Both the position numbers and the translations under genes were made by a program. A stretch of 64,000 bases of DNA from Dankookia rubra (GTDB lineage Bacteria > Pseudomonadota > Alphaproteobacteria > Acetobacterales > Acetobacteraceae), in NCBI RefSeq assembly GCF_004355005.1, contig NZ_SMSJ01000018.1, positions 48,462-112,461 on the forward strand. The letters are read 5' to 3'. The first letter of the stretch is position 1. Each line of letters begins with the position of its first letter. Positions 52,164 to 61,515 of this stretch are shown here, piece by piece. The notes below the pieces were generated by a model, which was not told the DNA's origin, did no database searches, and saw nothing but the letters and a program-made list of their open reading frames with translations.

Positions 52164-54202
52164 CACGCATCACTCCGGGCAATCAGCGCGCCGGCGGCGC
52201 CGAGGCTCGCGGTCCAGCCGCGGCCGATCCAGTGGGTGGCGAAGGGCTCCTCGACCAATGCGGGGCCGGTGATGCGGTCCTCCGGTGGCAATGCCTCACG
52301 GTCCCAGACCGGCACGTCGCGCCAGGCACCGTCCTCAAAGACGCGGCGCGTGCCTTTCAACGCGGCACGCGTAGCCGGCGCGGGCTCCGCCGCATCCGGC
52401 TTCGGCAGGCGACCGGTGGCGATCGCGCGCAGGGTCACGATCTCCACCGCCTCCTTCTCGTCCGCATAGCTGAACCGCTGACGGTGCATCGCATGGAAGC
52501 GCGCCAGCAAGGCCGGCAGGTCCAATGCGTCGGGCCAGGGCACCAGCAGTTCGAAGGCCTGGCCGTGGTAGCGCATGTCGGCGGCCACGGCGATCGCGCG
52601 CCGCTCCGGCGGCACGCCGTCCCGCGCGAGCCCGGCATCCGCCTCTGCGCGCAGCTCCGCTACCAGCGCCGCGATGGCCGGCAGGCTTGCCGGCACCGCG
52701 GCCATGACGCGTGACCGCGCGATGTCCTGCACCAGGTCGCTATAAAGGATGCCATAGGCGGAGAGCGTCCCGGGCTCACGCGGGAAGATCACCTCGCGGA
52801 TGCCCATCTCGGCCGCGACATCGGTCGCATGCAGGCCGCCGGCACCGCCGAAGGACAGCAGCGAGAATTCGCGCGGATCGAGCCCCTTCTCGAACAGCGA
52901 AAGCCGCACCGCGGCGCCGAGATTGGCATTGACCACCGTCAGCATGCCGAGCGCCGCCGGCTCGACCGCAAGCCCGAGCGGCGTCCCGACCTTTGCCGCG
53001 ATCGCCACGCGCGTCGCCGGCATGTCGAGCTTCATCATGCCGCCCAGGAAATACTCCGGATCCAGCCGGCCAAGTGCCAGGTTGGCGTCCGTCACCGTCG
53101 GCTCGAACCCGCCGCGGCCATAGGCGACCGGGCCGGGGCGCGAGCCGGCGCTGCGCGGCCCGACGGTCAGCCGCCCACCATGATCGACGCTGGCGATCGA
53201 GCCGCCGCCTGCGCCGATCGTGCGCATCTCCACCATCGGCAGGCGCACGGGAAGCCGATCGATCTCGCCCTGCGTCACGACGGAAACCCGGCCATCCTGC
53301 ACGACCGAGACGTCGTAGCTTGTGCCGCCCATGTCCACCGCGACCAGGTTCGGCCGCGCCAGCAGCTGCGCGATGCGTCCCGCCGCCAGGGCACCGCCCG
53401 AAGGGCCGGACAGGAGCAGCCGCGCCGGCTGCTCCGCCGCGTGTCGCAGGCTGCAGACGCCGCCGTTCGACTGCACCAGGAAGACCAGCGGGTGGAAGCC
53501 GCCCTCCCCCAGCCGCGCCTCGAGCTTGTCGAGATACACCTTCACCACGGGCATCAGCAGTGCGTTCAGCACCGTGGTGCTGCTGCGCTCGTATTCGCGG
53601 ATCTCCGGGCTGATCTCCGAACTCAGCGAGACCGGCAAGGCCGGCCGCGCCGCCTGGATCAGCACCTTGAGCCGCTGTTCATGCGCGGCATTGGCATAGG
53701 CATGCAGCAGGCAGACCGCGACCGACTCCGCGCCCAGCGCATCCATCCGCGCCAGCAGCGCCGGCACCGCAGCCTCGTCCAGCGGCTGCTCCGCGGTGCC
53801 GTCCGCCCGCATGCGTTCCGGCACGCCAATGCGGTGGTCCCGCTCGATCAGGCAGGGAAAGGGATCCGGATCGACCTTGTAGAGCTCGCGCCGGACGTGC
53901 CGGGTGATCTCCAGCACGTCCTCGAAGCCCGCCGTGGTCAGCAGCACGCCGCGGGCGAGCTTCCTCTCCAGCACCGCGTTGGTGGCGATGGTGGTGCCGT
54001 GCAGCAGCAGCCCGACATCGGCCAGCGCGAAGCCGAAACGCTCGGCCGCCTCGGTGACGCCGCGCAACAGCCCGATGCTCGGGTCGTCCGGCGTCGTCGG
54101 CGTCTTCCAGGCGCGCACGCTGCCATCGCGCGCGTCGAGCACCTGAAGGTCGGTGAAGGTGCCGCCGATGTCGACGGCGATGCGGACCGGTCGCTCGCTC
54201 AT
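52163..54202 (-). CDS. Hydantoinase A/oxoprolinase family protein (HyuA-type), downstream copy
   Basis: This 679-residue protein begins with the actin-like phosphate motif VDIGGTFTDL, then LLHGTTIATNAVLERK, TTAGFEDVLEI, the YERSSTTVLNA segment, and the second phosphate motif VDMGGTSYDV. GAGGGS and a PGPVAYGRGG stretch follow. The family binds ATP and works with HyuB on cyclic amide or ketone substrates. It begins three bases after the TRAP permease stop and overlaps hyuB by one base, making HyuA:HyuB stoichiometric. It is clearly diverged from the upstream HyuA. Confidence 0.95.
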   Translation of the reverse strand: MSERPVRIAVDIGGTFTDLQVLDARDGSVRAWKTPTTPDDPSIGLLRGVTEAAERFGFALADVGLLLHGTTIATNAVLERKLARGVLLTTAGFEDVLEITRHVRRELYKVDPDPFPCLIERDHRIGVPERMRADGTAEQPLDEAAVPALLARMDALGAESVAVCLLHAYANAAHEQRLKVLIQAARPALPVSLSSEISPEIREYERSSTTVLNALLMPVVKVYLDKLEARLGEGGFHPLVFLVQSNGGVCSLRHAAEQPARLLLSGPSGGALAAGRIAQLLARPNLVAVDMGGTSYDVSVVQDGRVSVVTQGEIDRLPVRLPMVEMRTIGAGGGSIASVDHGGRLTVGPRSAGSRPGPVAYGRGGFEPTVTDANLALGRLDPEYFLGGMMKLDMPATRVAIAAKVGTPLGLAVEPAALGMLTVVNANLGAAVRLSLFEKGLDPREFSLLSFGGAGGLHATDVAAEMGIREVIFPREPGTLSAYGILYSDLVQDIARSRVMAAVPASLPAIAALVAELRAEADAGLARDGVPPERRAIAVAADMRYHGQAFELLVPWPDALDLPALLARFHAMHRQRFSYADEKEAVEIVTLRAIATGRLPKPDAAEPAPATRAALKGTRRVFEDGAWRDVPVWDREALPPEDRITGPALVEEPFATHWIGRGWTASLGAAGALIARSDA

Positions 54203-54205
54203 GGC

Positions 54206-55570
54206 TCACCCCATAACCCGTGGCAGCCAGAGCGCAATCCCCGGCCAGATCATCAGCAGTGCCACCGCCAACAGATAGGCGGCCAGGAAGGGCGTCACGC
54301 CGACGAAGACATCGGTGATCGGCCCGGGCCGCGGCCGCATCCCCTGCAGCACGTACATCACGGTGCCGTCCGGCGGGCTGATCTGCGCGATCTCCACCAG
54401 CATCGTCACCATCACCCCGAACCAGATCGGATCGTAGCCGAGTGCCGTCACGATGGGGAAGACCACCGGCACCGTGGTGATGATCATGGAGAAGCCCTCC
54501 ATGAAGGTGCCGAGCGCCAGATAGAGCGCCAGGATGCAGGCCATGATCGCCCAGGGCGGCAGCGGCAGCCCGCCGATGAAGCCGGCCAGGGTCTGCGGCA
54601 CATTGATCGCGGTCAGCAGGTAGTTCAGCAGGTAGGCGCCGAAGATGATCAGCCCGAGCAGCGCGGTGTTGCGCGCGGTCGCCTCGGCGCTGGCATTCAG
54701 CAGCCGGAAGGACAGCTTGCCCTCGACCGCGGCGAAGAAGGCGGCGCCGACCACGCCGAGCGCCGCCGCCTCGGTCGGCGTTGCGAAGCCGGCATAGATC
54801 GAGCCGAGTACCAGCAGCATCAGCAGCAGGGTCGGCACCAGATCGACCAGCGCCCGAAGCTTCATGGCCAGCGGCAGCCGCGCCGGCTTCTCCATGGGAT
54901 GAGCCATCCCGTGAATCAGGATCACGCCGATGAAAAGCCCGGTGACCAGCAGGGAGGGCAGCAGCGCGGCAATATAGAGCGCGCCGACCGAGGTCTCGGT
55001 GATCAGCCCGTAGATGATGAAGGTGATGCCAGGCGGAATCAGGTTGCCGAGCGCGCCGCCCGCCGCCAGCGAGCCGAGCACCATGCGTTGGCTGTAGGGC
55101 GTATCGTTGAAGTAGGGCAGCGCGACCGATCCCATCGTCGCGGCGGTGGCCACCGAGCTGCCCGAGATCGCCGAGAACACCGCGCAGGAGACGATGTTGG
55201 TGTGCAGCAACCCACCGGGCAGCCGGTTCAGCCATACGTTCAGCGCGCGATACAACCGGTCCGAAAGTCCGGCGCGCAGCAGGATCTCCCCCATCAGCAG
55301 GAAAAGCGGCACCGCGACCAGCACGAAGTTGGAGGACGGCCCCCACAAGGTCTGGCCGGCGAAGGCCCACCAGGGCCGGTCGGAGAACGTAAGGCCAATC
55401 AGGATGCCGAGCAGTCCCAGCACCGCGGCGATGTAGACGCCGGCGCCGAAGAAGACGAGGAAGGCGCCGGTCAGCGCCAGGATCTCCGCCACCGGCACCG
55501 CCTGGCCGCCGGTTGCCGCGGCGAAAATGGCGGCCGCGAGCAACACCAGCAGGAAGACGACGGCGATCAC
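54206..55570 (-). CDS. dctM: TRAP transporter large permease subunit
   Basis: This 454-residue DctM-type protein has about 12 hydrophobic helices and the family features LFLLMGEILLRAGLSDRLY, SGSSVATAATMGSVALP, GALGNLIPPGI and the late DVFVGVTPFLAAYLL. It uses an ion gradient to move the ligand released by the periplasmic binding protein. It starts at a GTG overlapping the dctQ stop (GTGA). Flanked by two hyuAB pairs, it probably imports their shared substrate. Confidence 0.96.
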   Translation of the reverse strand: MIAVVFLLVLLAAAIFAAATGGQAVPVAEILALTGAFLVFFGAGVYIAAVLGLLGILIGLTFSDRPWWAFAGQTLWGPSSNFVLVAVPLFLLMGEILLRAGLSDRLYRALNVWLNRLPGGLLHTNIVSCAVFSAISGSSVATAATMGSVALPYFNDTPYSQRMVLGSLAAGGALGNLIPPGITFIIYGLITETSVGALYIAALLPSLLVTGLFIGVILIHGMAHPMEKPARLPLAMKLRALVDLVPTLLLMLLVLGSIYAGFATPTEAAALGVVGAAFFAAVEGKLSFRLLNASAEATARNTALLGLIIFGAYLLNYLLTAINVPQTLAGFIGGLPLPPWAIMACILALYLALGTFMEGFSMIITTVPVVFPIVTALGYDPIWFGVMVTMLVEIAQISPPDGTVMYVLQGMRPRPGPITDVFVGVTPFLAAYLLAVALLMIWPGIALWLPRVMG

Positions 55571-56196
55571 CGCGCACCCTCCCGCGCCATCTCGACCGCC
55601 TCGAGCGCCTCGGCCGTCTCGTCCTCCAGGGTGCGGGAACCGAGCAGGCGGTCGAGCTCCTCGCGGCGTCCGAGGATGAGCGAGAGTACGGACTCGATCG
55701 CCAGCACCAGGATCATGACACAGAACGCAAGGATGCCGAAGGTCCAGATGCCCTGCGGCACCGCGAGCGGCACGCGCAGCGCGCTGTTGTCATGCGCGTC
55801 GAACATCAGGCTTTCATCCACCAGCCCATAGGCGGCCCAGGCGCAGAATGCGGCGAAGCCGCCGAGTAGCAGCAGCGCGACCAGGTGCAGGGCGGCACGG
55901 AGGCCGAGTGGCAGTCGGTTCACCCAGACATCGACGCGGATATGCGCCCGCCGCGCAAGGGTATGCGCCAGCCCCCAGGCGATGCCGCCGGCCAGCATGT
56001 AGCCGGTGACCTCGATGGTGGCCTTGGAGGAGAAGCCGAACAGGCTGCGCGCAACGACGTCGAAGGTGATGAAAAGCGCGCAGGCGATGTAGTTCCAGCC
56101 GGCGACGTGCGCCATGAAGGCGGCGAGCGTCGAGACGCCAGCCCGCAAGGCCTGCGCCGCACGGAGCGGCGCAGGCAGCGTGGCCGTCCCGCTCAC
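55567..56196 (-). CDS. dctQ: TRAP transporter small permease subunit
   Basis: This 209-residue DctQ-type protein has four hydrophobic helices (near residues 30-50, 63-83, 104-124 and 145-168) and the family sequence DVVARSLFGFSSKATIEVTGYMLAGG. The C-terminus is Glu-rich. The start is a GTG overlapping the dctP stop (GTGA); the frame upstream of it is a shadow of dctP. It lies between the binding protein and the large permease in the usual P-Q-M order. Confidence 0.92.
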   Translation of the reverse strand: MSGTATLPAPLRAAQALRAGVSTLAAFMAHVAGWNYIACALFITFDVVARSLFGFSSKATIEVTGYMLAGGIAWGLAHTLARRAHIRVDVWVNRLPLGLRAALHLVALLLLGGFAAFCAWAAYGLVDESLMFDAHDNSALRVPLAVPQGIWTFGILAFCVMILVLAIESVLSLILGRREELDRLLGSRTLEDETAEALEAVEMAREGAR

Positions 56197-57254
56197 CCGC
56201 CGAAGCGCACGCCGGCGATCGGCGCGATCACCTGATTGAAGACCTCGCCGCAACGTGCGCCGCAACGCCTGACGAAGCCGGGCAGCACGGTCTTGTCGAG
56301 GATCTCCCGCGTGGCCGCGCGGTCGGCCTCGGTCGCCGGCACCTCGGTCATCGGCCGCGTCGCCAGGGTGTGGATCCTGCAGCTTTCCGCCTTGCCGGTC
56401 GCGCAATCTAGCCCGTCGCGCGTCGCCGCATCGCCGAGCGCCCATTGCTTGTCGTTGACCTCGGCAAAGGCCGCTTCAAGCACCGAGCGCACCACCGGGT
56501 CCAGCTTGTTCCACCAGGCGAGGTTGACCATGTAGCCGGCCAGCGCCCAGGAGACCGGCAGGTTGGATACATGCGTCGTCACCTCCGGCCAGCGGGCGGC
56601 GACGCCGCTGCCGGTCCCCGTGATGGCGCAATCGACCACGCCGCGCTCGAGCGCCGAATAGACTTCGGGGAAGCCGATCGAGACCGGCTGGGCACCGAGC
56701 GCGGTGTAGAAATCCACCAGCGAGTTGCCGAAGGTGCGGATCTTGCGGCCCTTGAGGTCGGCGAGGCTGGCGAAGGGCGCGCGGCAGTAGACCACCTGCG
56801 CCGGAAAGGGATAGATCACCATCAGCCGCGCGCCGAAGCGCTCCAGGTCCTTGTTCACCACCGGCAGCATCGCCTCGGCGATCCTGCGCGCGCCGTCGAT
56901 GCTTGGCGCCAGGCCGGCAAGGTCGACCCCGTCGAGGATCGGCACGTCGCCCGAGAGCGTGGTCAGCGTGGCGGCGGCGATATCGGCCTGGCCGGAGCGG
57001 ACGAGGCGGACGAGCTCGGTGCCGGAAAGGTTGTGCTCGGCATGGGTCGAAAGCTGCACCTCGATCCGGCCGCCGCTTTTCGCCGCCAGGCCTTCCTTCA
57101 GCACGGGGATATCGACGCGGGTATATTGCGGCTGGGTCGGCAGCGGCTGCGTCACCGCGACGACGCTGACCTTGGGTCCGGCCGGGACGGATTGCGCCGA
57201 TGCGTTTGCGTCCAGCGCGAGCGCCGTGACGGCGCCCAGAAGCAGGTGTCTCAT
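56193..57254 (-). CDS. dctP: TRAP transporter periplasmic substrate-binding subunit
   Basis: This 353-residue protein has an N-terminal signal (LLLGAVTALALDANASAQS), then DIPVLKEGLAAKSGGRIEVQL, LVRSGQADIAA, the LKGRKIRTFGNSLVDFYTALGAQPVSIGFPEVYSALERGVVD block that includes the ligand-binding arginine region, and GYMVNLAWWNKL. Several C-terminal cysteines (ESCRIHT, RRCGARCGE) are unusual for the family and may form disulfides. Its ATG overlaps the hyuA stop (ATGA). Confidence 0.94.
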   Translation of the reverse strand: MRHLLLGAVTALALDANASAQSVPAGPKVSVVAVTQPLPTQPQYTRVDIPVLKEGLAAKSGGRIEVQLSTHAEHNLSGTELVRLVRSGQADIAAATLTTLSGDVPILDGVDLAGLAPSIDGARRIAEAMLPVVNKDLERFGARLMVIYPFPAQVVYCRAPFASLADLKGRKIRTFGNSLVDFYTALGAQPVSIGFPEVYSALERGVVDCAITGTGSGVAARWPEVTTHVSNLPVSWALAGYMVNLAWWNKLDPVVRSVLEAAFAEVNDKQWALGDAATRDGLDCATGKAESCRIHTLATRPMTEVPATEADRAATREILDKTVLPGFVRRCGARCGEVFNQVIAPIAGVRFGG

Positions 57255-59335
57255 GCGGAAGGCTCCCCCTCGATGTCGATGACGATGTTGCCGAAGCCGT
57301 CGAGCGATGCGGTCGCGCCGGGCGGCACCAGGCATGTGCAGTCGTATTCCTCGATGATCACTGGGCCCGGCCGGGGCGCGACGAGCGCGCCACGGGCGAT
57401 GACCGCCGTCTCGCGCCAGCCGAGCGCACGGCCGAAAAAGGCGGGACGCGAGGGCTGCGTCGGCGCGATCGCGTGCGGCGAAAGGCGGTCCGGCAGCCGC
57501 GGGCGGTCGGGCAGGCCGATGCCGATTACCTGCAGGGTGACGAACTCGACAGGTTCCTCGGCGCCGGCGCGGTGACCATAGGTGCGCTCATGCTCGGCAC
57601 CGTAGCGCTCCTCTACGACGCCGGGCCCCTCTCCGGCGGCGAAGCCCACCTGCAACTCGAACGACTGGCCCTGGTAGCGCAGCGTCGCGGCGCGTCGGAT
57701 CCCGATGCGCGCGGGCGGGAAGCCCTGCGCCGCCAGCCGCGCCCGCGCCTCCGCTTCCAGCGCCGCGGCGGCAGCCTCCAGCGCGGCGGGGTCGAGGCCG
57801 CGCGCAAGGCGGCGCCAGGAGCGCGACAGGTGCACCTCGACATCCGAGGCGAGCAAGCCCAGCGCGGAGAAGACGCCGGCCGAGGGCGGCACCACCACGC
57901 GCGTCATGCCCAGTGCCCGCGCCATCCCGGCGGCGAACAGCGGCCCGTTGCCGCCGAAGGCGACCAGGGCGAAGCCGCGCGGATCTCGGCCGCGTTCCGA
58001 GGAAACCGCCTTGATCGCGCGGATCATGTTCGATGCGGCGATCAGGTGCGCGCCGTGCGCCGCGTCCTCCGCGCCCAGCCCGAGCGGGCCGGCGATCTTG
58101 GCGATGATCGCGGCGCGCGACGCCGAGGCATCGATCGGCAGCGCGCCGCCGACCAGCGCATGCGGATTGAGATAGCCGAGCACGACATTCGCGTCGGTCA
58201 CGGTCGGCTGCGCGTTGCCGCGGCCGTAGCAGACCGGGCCGGGCATTGCCCCGGCGCTTTCCGGCCCGACCTGCGGCGCGCCGGCGGCGTCGAGCCAGAT
58301 CAGCGATCCGCCGCCAGCGCCGACCTCCGCCAGGTCGATCGCCGGGACCTTCAGCTGGTAGCCGGCCCCCGAGAGCAGGCGGGAGCCGACCATGATGCCG
58401 CCGCCGACGCTGTACTCGCCGGCGCGGGTGACCTCGTAGCCCTCGATGACGCCGGCCTTCGCGGTGGTGCCGCCCATGTCGAAGGAGATGGCGTCCGGCA
58501 CGCCGATCCGCTTCGCCAGGGCCTGCGCGCCGACGACGCCGGCGGCGGGGCCGCTCTCCACGACATGGACAGGCAGGCGCGCCGCCTCGGCTGCCGGCAT
58601 GAGCCCGCCCGAGCTCTGCATCAGCAGCAGCGGCGCCGCCAGCCCGGCGCCGGCCAAGTCGCGCGCGAGCGAGGCGAGGTAGCGGCCGAGGACCGGGCCG
58701 ATATAGCTGTTGATGACGGTGGTCGAGGTGCGCTCGTACTCCTTCATCTCAGGCAGGACGTCGACGCTGAGCGAGACCGGCAGGCCCGGCGCGCGGGCGG
58801 CGATGATCTCGCCGAGCCGGCGTTCATGCGCCGGATTGGCATAGGAGTGCAGGAAGCAGACGGCGATCGCCTCGACGCCCTCGGCCAGCAGTTCATCGAC
58901 CGCGACGACGGCGCCGGCCTCGTCCAGAGGAGTCTCGACCTCGCCCCGCACGTTTACTCGTTCCGCGACGCCGAGGCGGAGGTGGCGCGGCACCAGCGGC
59001 GCCGGCTTCTCCCAGCCCAGGTCGTAGAGGCGCGGCATCCGCAGCGTGCGGATCTCCAGCACGTCGCGGAAGCCGGCCGTGGTGATCAGGCCGGTCCTGG
59101 CCCCCTTGTGCTCGAGGATCGCGTTGGATGCGACGGTGGTGGCGTGCAGCACCTCCTCGACCTCCGCCGCCACGAAGCCGGCCTCGGCGAACAGCTCGTC
59201 GAGCCCCTCGACGATGGCGCGGCCGTAGTCGCCGACGCTGGAGGAGACCTTCTTCGTCCGCAGCGCGCCGCCGGGGCCGATGGCGACCAGGTCGGTGAAG
59301 GTGCCGCCGATATCGGCCGAGACGCGCCAGCTCAT
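57251..59335 (-). CDS. Hydantoinase A/oxoprolinase family protein (HyuA-type), upstream copy
   Basis: This 694-residue protein has the actin-like phosphate motif ADIGGTFTDL at the N-terminus, LHATTVASNAILEHKGA, TTAGFRDVLEI, YERTSTTVINSYIGP, and the second phosphate motif FDMGGTTAKAG. The C-terminal EEYDCTCLVPPG ending is typical. It is coupled by ATGA overlaps to hyuB upstream and dctP downstream. It differs at many positions from the downstream copy, so the two pairs probably act on different substrates or successive products. Confidence 0.95.
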   Translation of the reverse strand: MSWRVSADIGGTFTDLVAIGPGGALRTKKVSSSVGDYGRAIVEGLDELFAEAGFVAAEVEEVLHATTVASNAILEHKGARTGLITTAGFRDVLEIRTLRMPRLYDLGWEKPAPLVPRHLRLGVAERVNVRGEVETPLDEAGAVVAVDELLAEGVEAIAVCFLHSYANPAHERRLGEIIAARAPGLPVSLSVDVLPEMKEYERTSTTVINSYIGPVLGRYLASLARDLAGAGLAAPLLLMQSSGGLMPAAEAARLPVHVVESGPAAGVVGAQALAKRIGVPDAISFDMGGTTAKAGVIEGYEVTRAGEYSVGGGIMVGSRLLSGAGYQLKVPAIDLAEVGAGGGSLIWLDAAGAPQVGPESAGAMPGPVCYGRGNAQPTVTDANVVLGYLNPHALVGGALPIDASASRAAIIAKIAGPLGLGAEDAAHGAHLIAASNMIRAIKAVSSERGRDPRGFALVAFGGNGPLFAAGMARALGMTRVVVPPSAGVFSALGLLASDVEVHLSRSWRRLARGLDPAALEAAAAALEAEARARLAAQGFPPARIGIRRAATLRYQGQSFELQVGFAAGEGPGVVEERYGAEHERTYGHRAGAEEPVEFVTLQVIGIGLPDRPRLPDRLSPHAIAPTQPSRPAFFGRALGWRETAVIARGALVAPRPGPVIIEEYDCTCLVPPGATASLDGFGNIVIDIEGEPSA

Positions 59336-61086
59336 GCCGCGCGCACCCGGCTGATGGCGGCCAGCGGCGCGCGGGGCCCGGCGCGCAGGGCCGTGGTGGC
59401 GGCGGCGTCCACCGTCCAGCCGGCGGCGATGGCGACGCCGTATTCCGCCCGGGCCGCCGCAACCGAGACCAGGCCGTTGCGCGCGTCCGCCAGCACCGCT
59501 GCGGGGTCGCGCGCGAAGGGATCGCCCCAGCCGCCGCCGCCCGGGACCTCCAGCCGGAAGACGTCGCCGTATTGCAGCGTGATGCAGAATTTCGAGGGCA
59601 GCGCTTCGGTCGCGCCGTCCCGCGTCAGCCAGTTCATCGAGGGCGCGCCGGCGCCACCGCCCTGCAGGCCGAAGGGCGGATAGGCGCGGCGGTCGGCGCG
59701 GACCTGCAGCACGCCCTCGGCCTCAAGGAAGCGGTACTCGCGGCAGAAGGGCGCGCCGCCGCGGTACTGGCCGGCGCCCATGGTGTCGGCCAGGAATTCG
59801 TATTTCAGGATCTGGATCGGCTGCTCGGTCTCGGTCACCTCGATGCTCGGGCTGGCCATGTTGGCGAACATGTGGCTGTTGCCGTCGCAGCCATCGGCGA
59901 AGGGCCGGCCGCCCCAGGCGGAGCAGGTGAAGTCCACGTAGATGAAGGGCTGCCGCTGCGGCGTGTAGCCGCCGATCGAGACGCCGATATTGCCGCCGTC
60001 CCCCGCCGCGCCGACCCGGTCCGGCAGCATCTGCGCCAGCGCGCCGAAAAGGCAATCGACCATCCGGAACCCGGTCAGGCCGCGCGCCGCGCAGGCCGCC
60101 GGCAGCTCGCCATGGGCGATGGTGCCCTTGGGCGCGATCACCTCGATCGCCCGGAAATAGCCCTCGTTGTTCGGGATGTTGGCGGGCAGGATGGACTTCA
60201 CCGCGCAATAGGCGGCCGAACGGGTGTAGCTGAAGGTGTTGTTGATGGCGCCCTTCACCTGCGGGCTCGAGCTGGTCCAGTCCACCAGCATGTGGTCGCC
60301 GCGCTTCTCGATGCGGACGCGGAGCGGGATGGGCCGGCCCACCTCGACGCCGTCGTCGTCAATATGGTCCTCGAACCGCCATTCCCCGTCCGGCAGGTCG
60401 CGCAGCGCGGCGCGGGTCAGGCGCTCGGCATAGTCCAGCAGCTCGTTCATGTAGAAGCGCGTCTGCTCGAGGCCGGTGCGCGCCACCAGGTCCTTGAAGG
60501 CCCGCTCGGCGATGGTGCAGGCGGCGAGCTGCGCCCGCAGGTCGCCGAAGACCTTCACGGGCACCCGCACGTTGCGCTCGATCAGCAGGTGCAGCGTGGC
60601 ATTCGGCACCCCGCGCTCGTAGAGCCGGAGCGGCGGGATGCGGAGGCCTTCCTGGTAGATTTCCGTGCTGTCCGAGGCGTTCGAGCCCGGCACCCGGCCG
60701 CCAACATCGGTGTGGTGGCAGATGGTGGCGGCGATCGCCACGCGCTCCCCGTCCATGTAGATCGGCTGGAAGAGGAAGATGTCGGGGAGGTGCATGCCTC
60801 CCTCGAATGGGTCGTTGAGGACGAAGATGTCGCCCTCCGCCATCGTGTCGCCGTAGCGGCGCATCACCGCGGCGAGGGCTTCCGGGATGCTGCCGAGATG
60901 GCTGGGCAGGGTGAGGCCCTGCGCCACCAGCCGCCCCTCCGCGTCGCAGAAGGCGGTGCTGTAGTCCATGTTGTCCTTCAGCACGGCCGAATAGGTCGTG
61001 CGGTGGACGGTCAGCGCCATCTCGTCCGCGATGGAGAAGAGGGCGTTCTTGAACAGCTCGAACTCGATGGGGTCGAGGTTTGCCAT
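59332..61086 (-). CDS. Hydantoinase B/oxoprolinase family protein (HyuB-type), upstream copy
   Basis: This 584-residue protein is the first gene of the operon. It shows DPIEFELFKNALFSIADEMALTVHRTTYSAVLKDNMDYS at the start, FVLNDPFEGGMHLPD, CHHTDVGGRVPG, YQEGLRIPPLRL, and GGGGWGDPFARDP. It carries about 40 residues more than the downstream copy, mainly a C-terminal extension past that motif. The ATG at 61086 is preferred over 61095. Its stop overlaps the hyuA start by four bases. A repeat-rich 429-bp region precedes it. Confidence 0.95.
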   Translation of the reverse strand: MANLDPIEFELFKNALFSIADEMALTVHRTTYSAVLKDNMDYSTAFCDAEGRLVAQGLTLPSHLGSIPEALAAVMRRYGDTMAEGDIFVLNDPFEGGMHLPDIFLFQPIYMDGERVAIAATICHHTDVGGRVPGSNASDSTEIYQEGLRIPPLRLYERGVPNATLHLLIERNVRVPVKVFGDLRAQLAACTIAERAFKDLVARTGLEQTRFYMNELLDYAERLTRAALRDLPDGEWRFEDHIDDDGVEVGRPIPLRVRIEKRGDHMLVDWTSSSPQVKGAINNTFSYTRSAAYCAVKSILPANIPNNEGYFRAIEVIAPKGTIAHGELPAACAARGLTGFRMVDCLFGALAQMLPDRVGAAGDGGNIGVSIGGYTPQRQPFIYVDFTCSAWGGRPFADGCDGNSHMFANMASPSIEVTETEQPIQILKYEFLADTMGAGQYRGGAPFCREYRFLEAEGVLQVRADRRAYPPFGLQGGGAGAPSMNWLTRDGATEALPSKFCITLQYGDVFRLEVPGGGGWGDPFARDPAAVLADARNGLVSVAAARAEYGVAIAAGWTVDAAATTALRAGPRAPLAAISRVRAA

Positions 61087-61515
61087 GGGCCGCACTCCGT
61101 CCGCGGCGGCAGCTTGGCATGACGGGAGCGGCGCGCCAGCCCCGCCGGCGGGTCCCGCGGCAGGTCCGGCGCGCGCATTGCCCGCGGCGCGGGCAGTGCC
61201 TGCACCGGGACAAGGCGGCCGGTCCCGGTCAGGGCCTGCCGCGGCTCAATCCGCTCAATCCGGCTCAACCGGGTTGAGGCCGGCGCGGCCCTATCCGCGG
61301 GAACGCCAGGACGGCGGCCGGCCTCGCCGCGTGCGGTTGAGGAATTGAGGAGTTGAAGCGCCAAAACGCGGCGTCGCGGTTTCGGACAAACCCTGGGGGC
61401 GACCTTGCATGCCGGGCCAGGACCGCCAGGGCTCGGCAGCGGCATGGGGCTCCTTCGGGGTCGGGTGGCGGGGCCAGGATAAACCAGAGGCGCCGCGATA
61501 CTCAAGATGTTATTC
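61087..61515. promoter_or_regulatory. Regulatory region upstream of the hyu-TRAP operon, with CTCAA/TTGAG repeats
   Basis: This non-coding stretch holds two repeat clusters. The first has CTCAA at 61245-61249, 61254-61258 and 61264-61268, followed by an inverted TTGAG at 61274-61278; the last two form the palindrome CTCAACCGGGTTGAG. The second has TTGAG at 61337-61341 and 61345-61349 and TTGAA at 61353-61357, spaced by eight. Regular spacing and the palindrome suggest operators for the operon. A short A+T-richer patch lies at 61496-61516 next to the stop of the hydrolase. No other gene is supportable here. Confidence 0.5.

Noticed and set aside
52829-55831. 1000-codon plus-strand open frame opposite hyuA, dctM and dctQ
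   Set aside because: Low-complexity Arg/Gln/His sequence lacking any family pattern. The minus strand holds three well-conserved coupled genes over the same interval.
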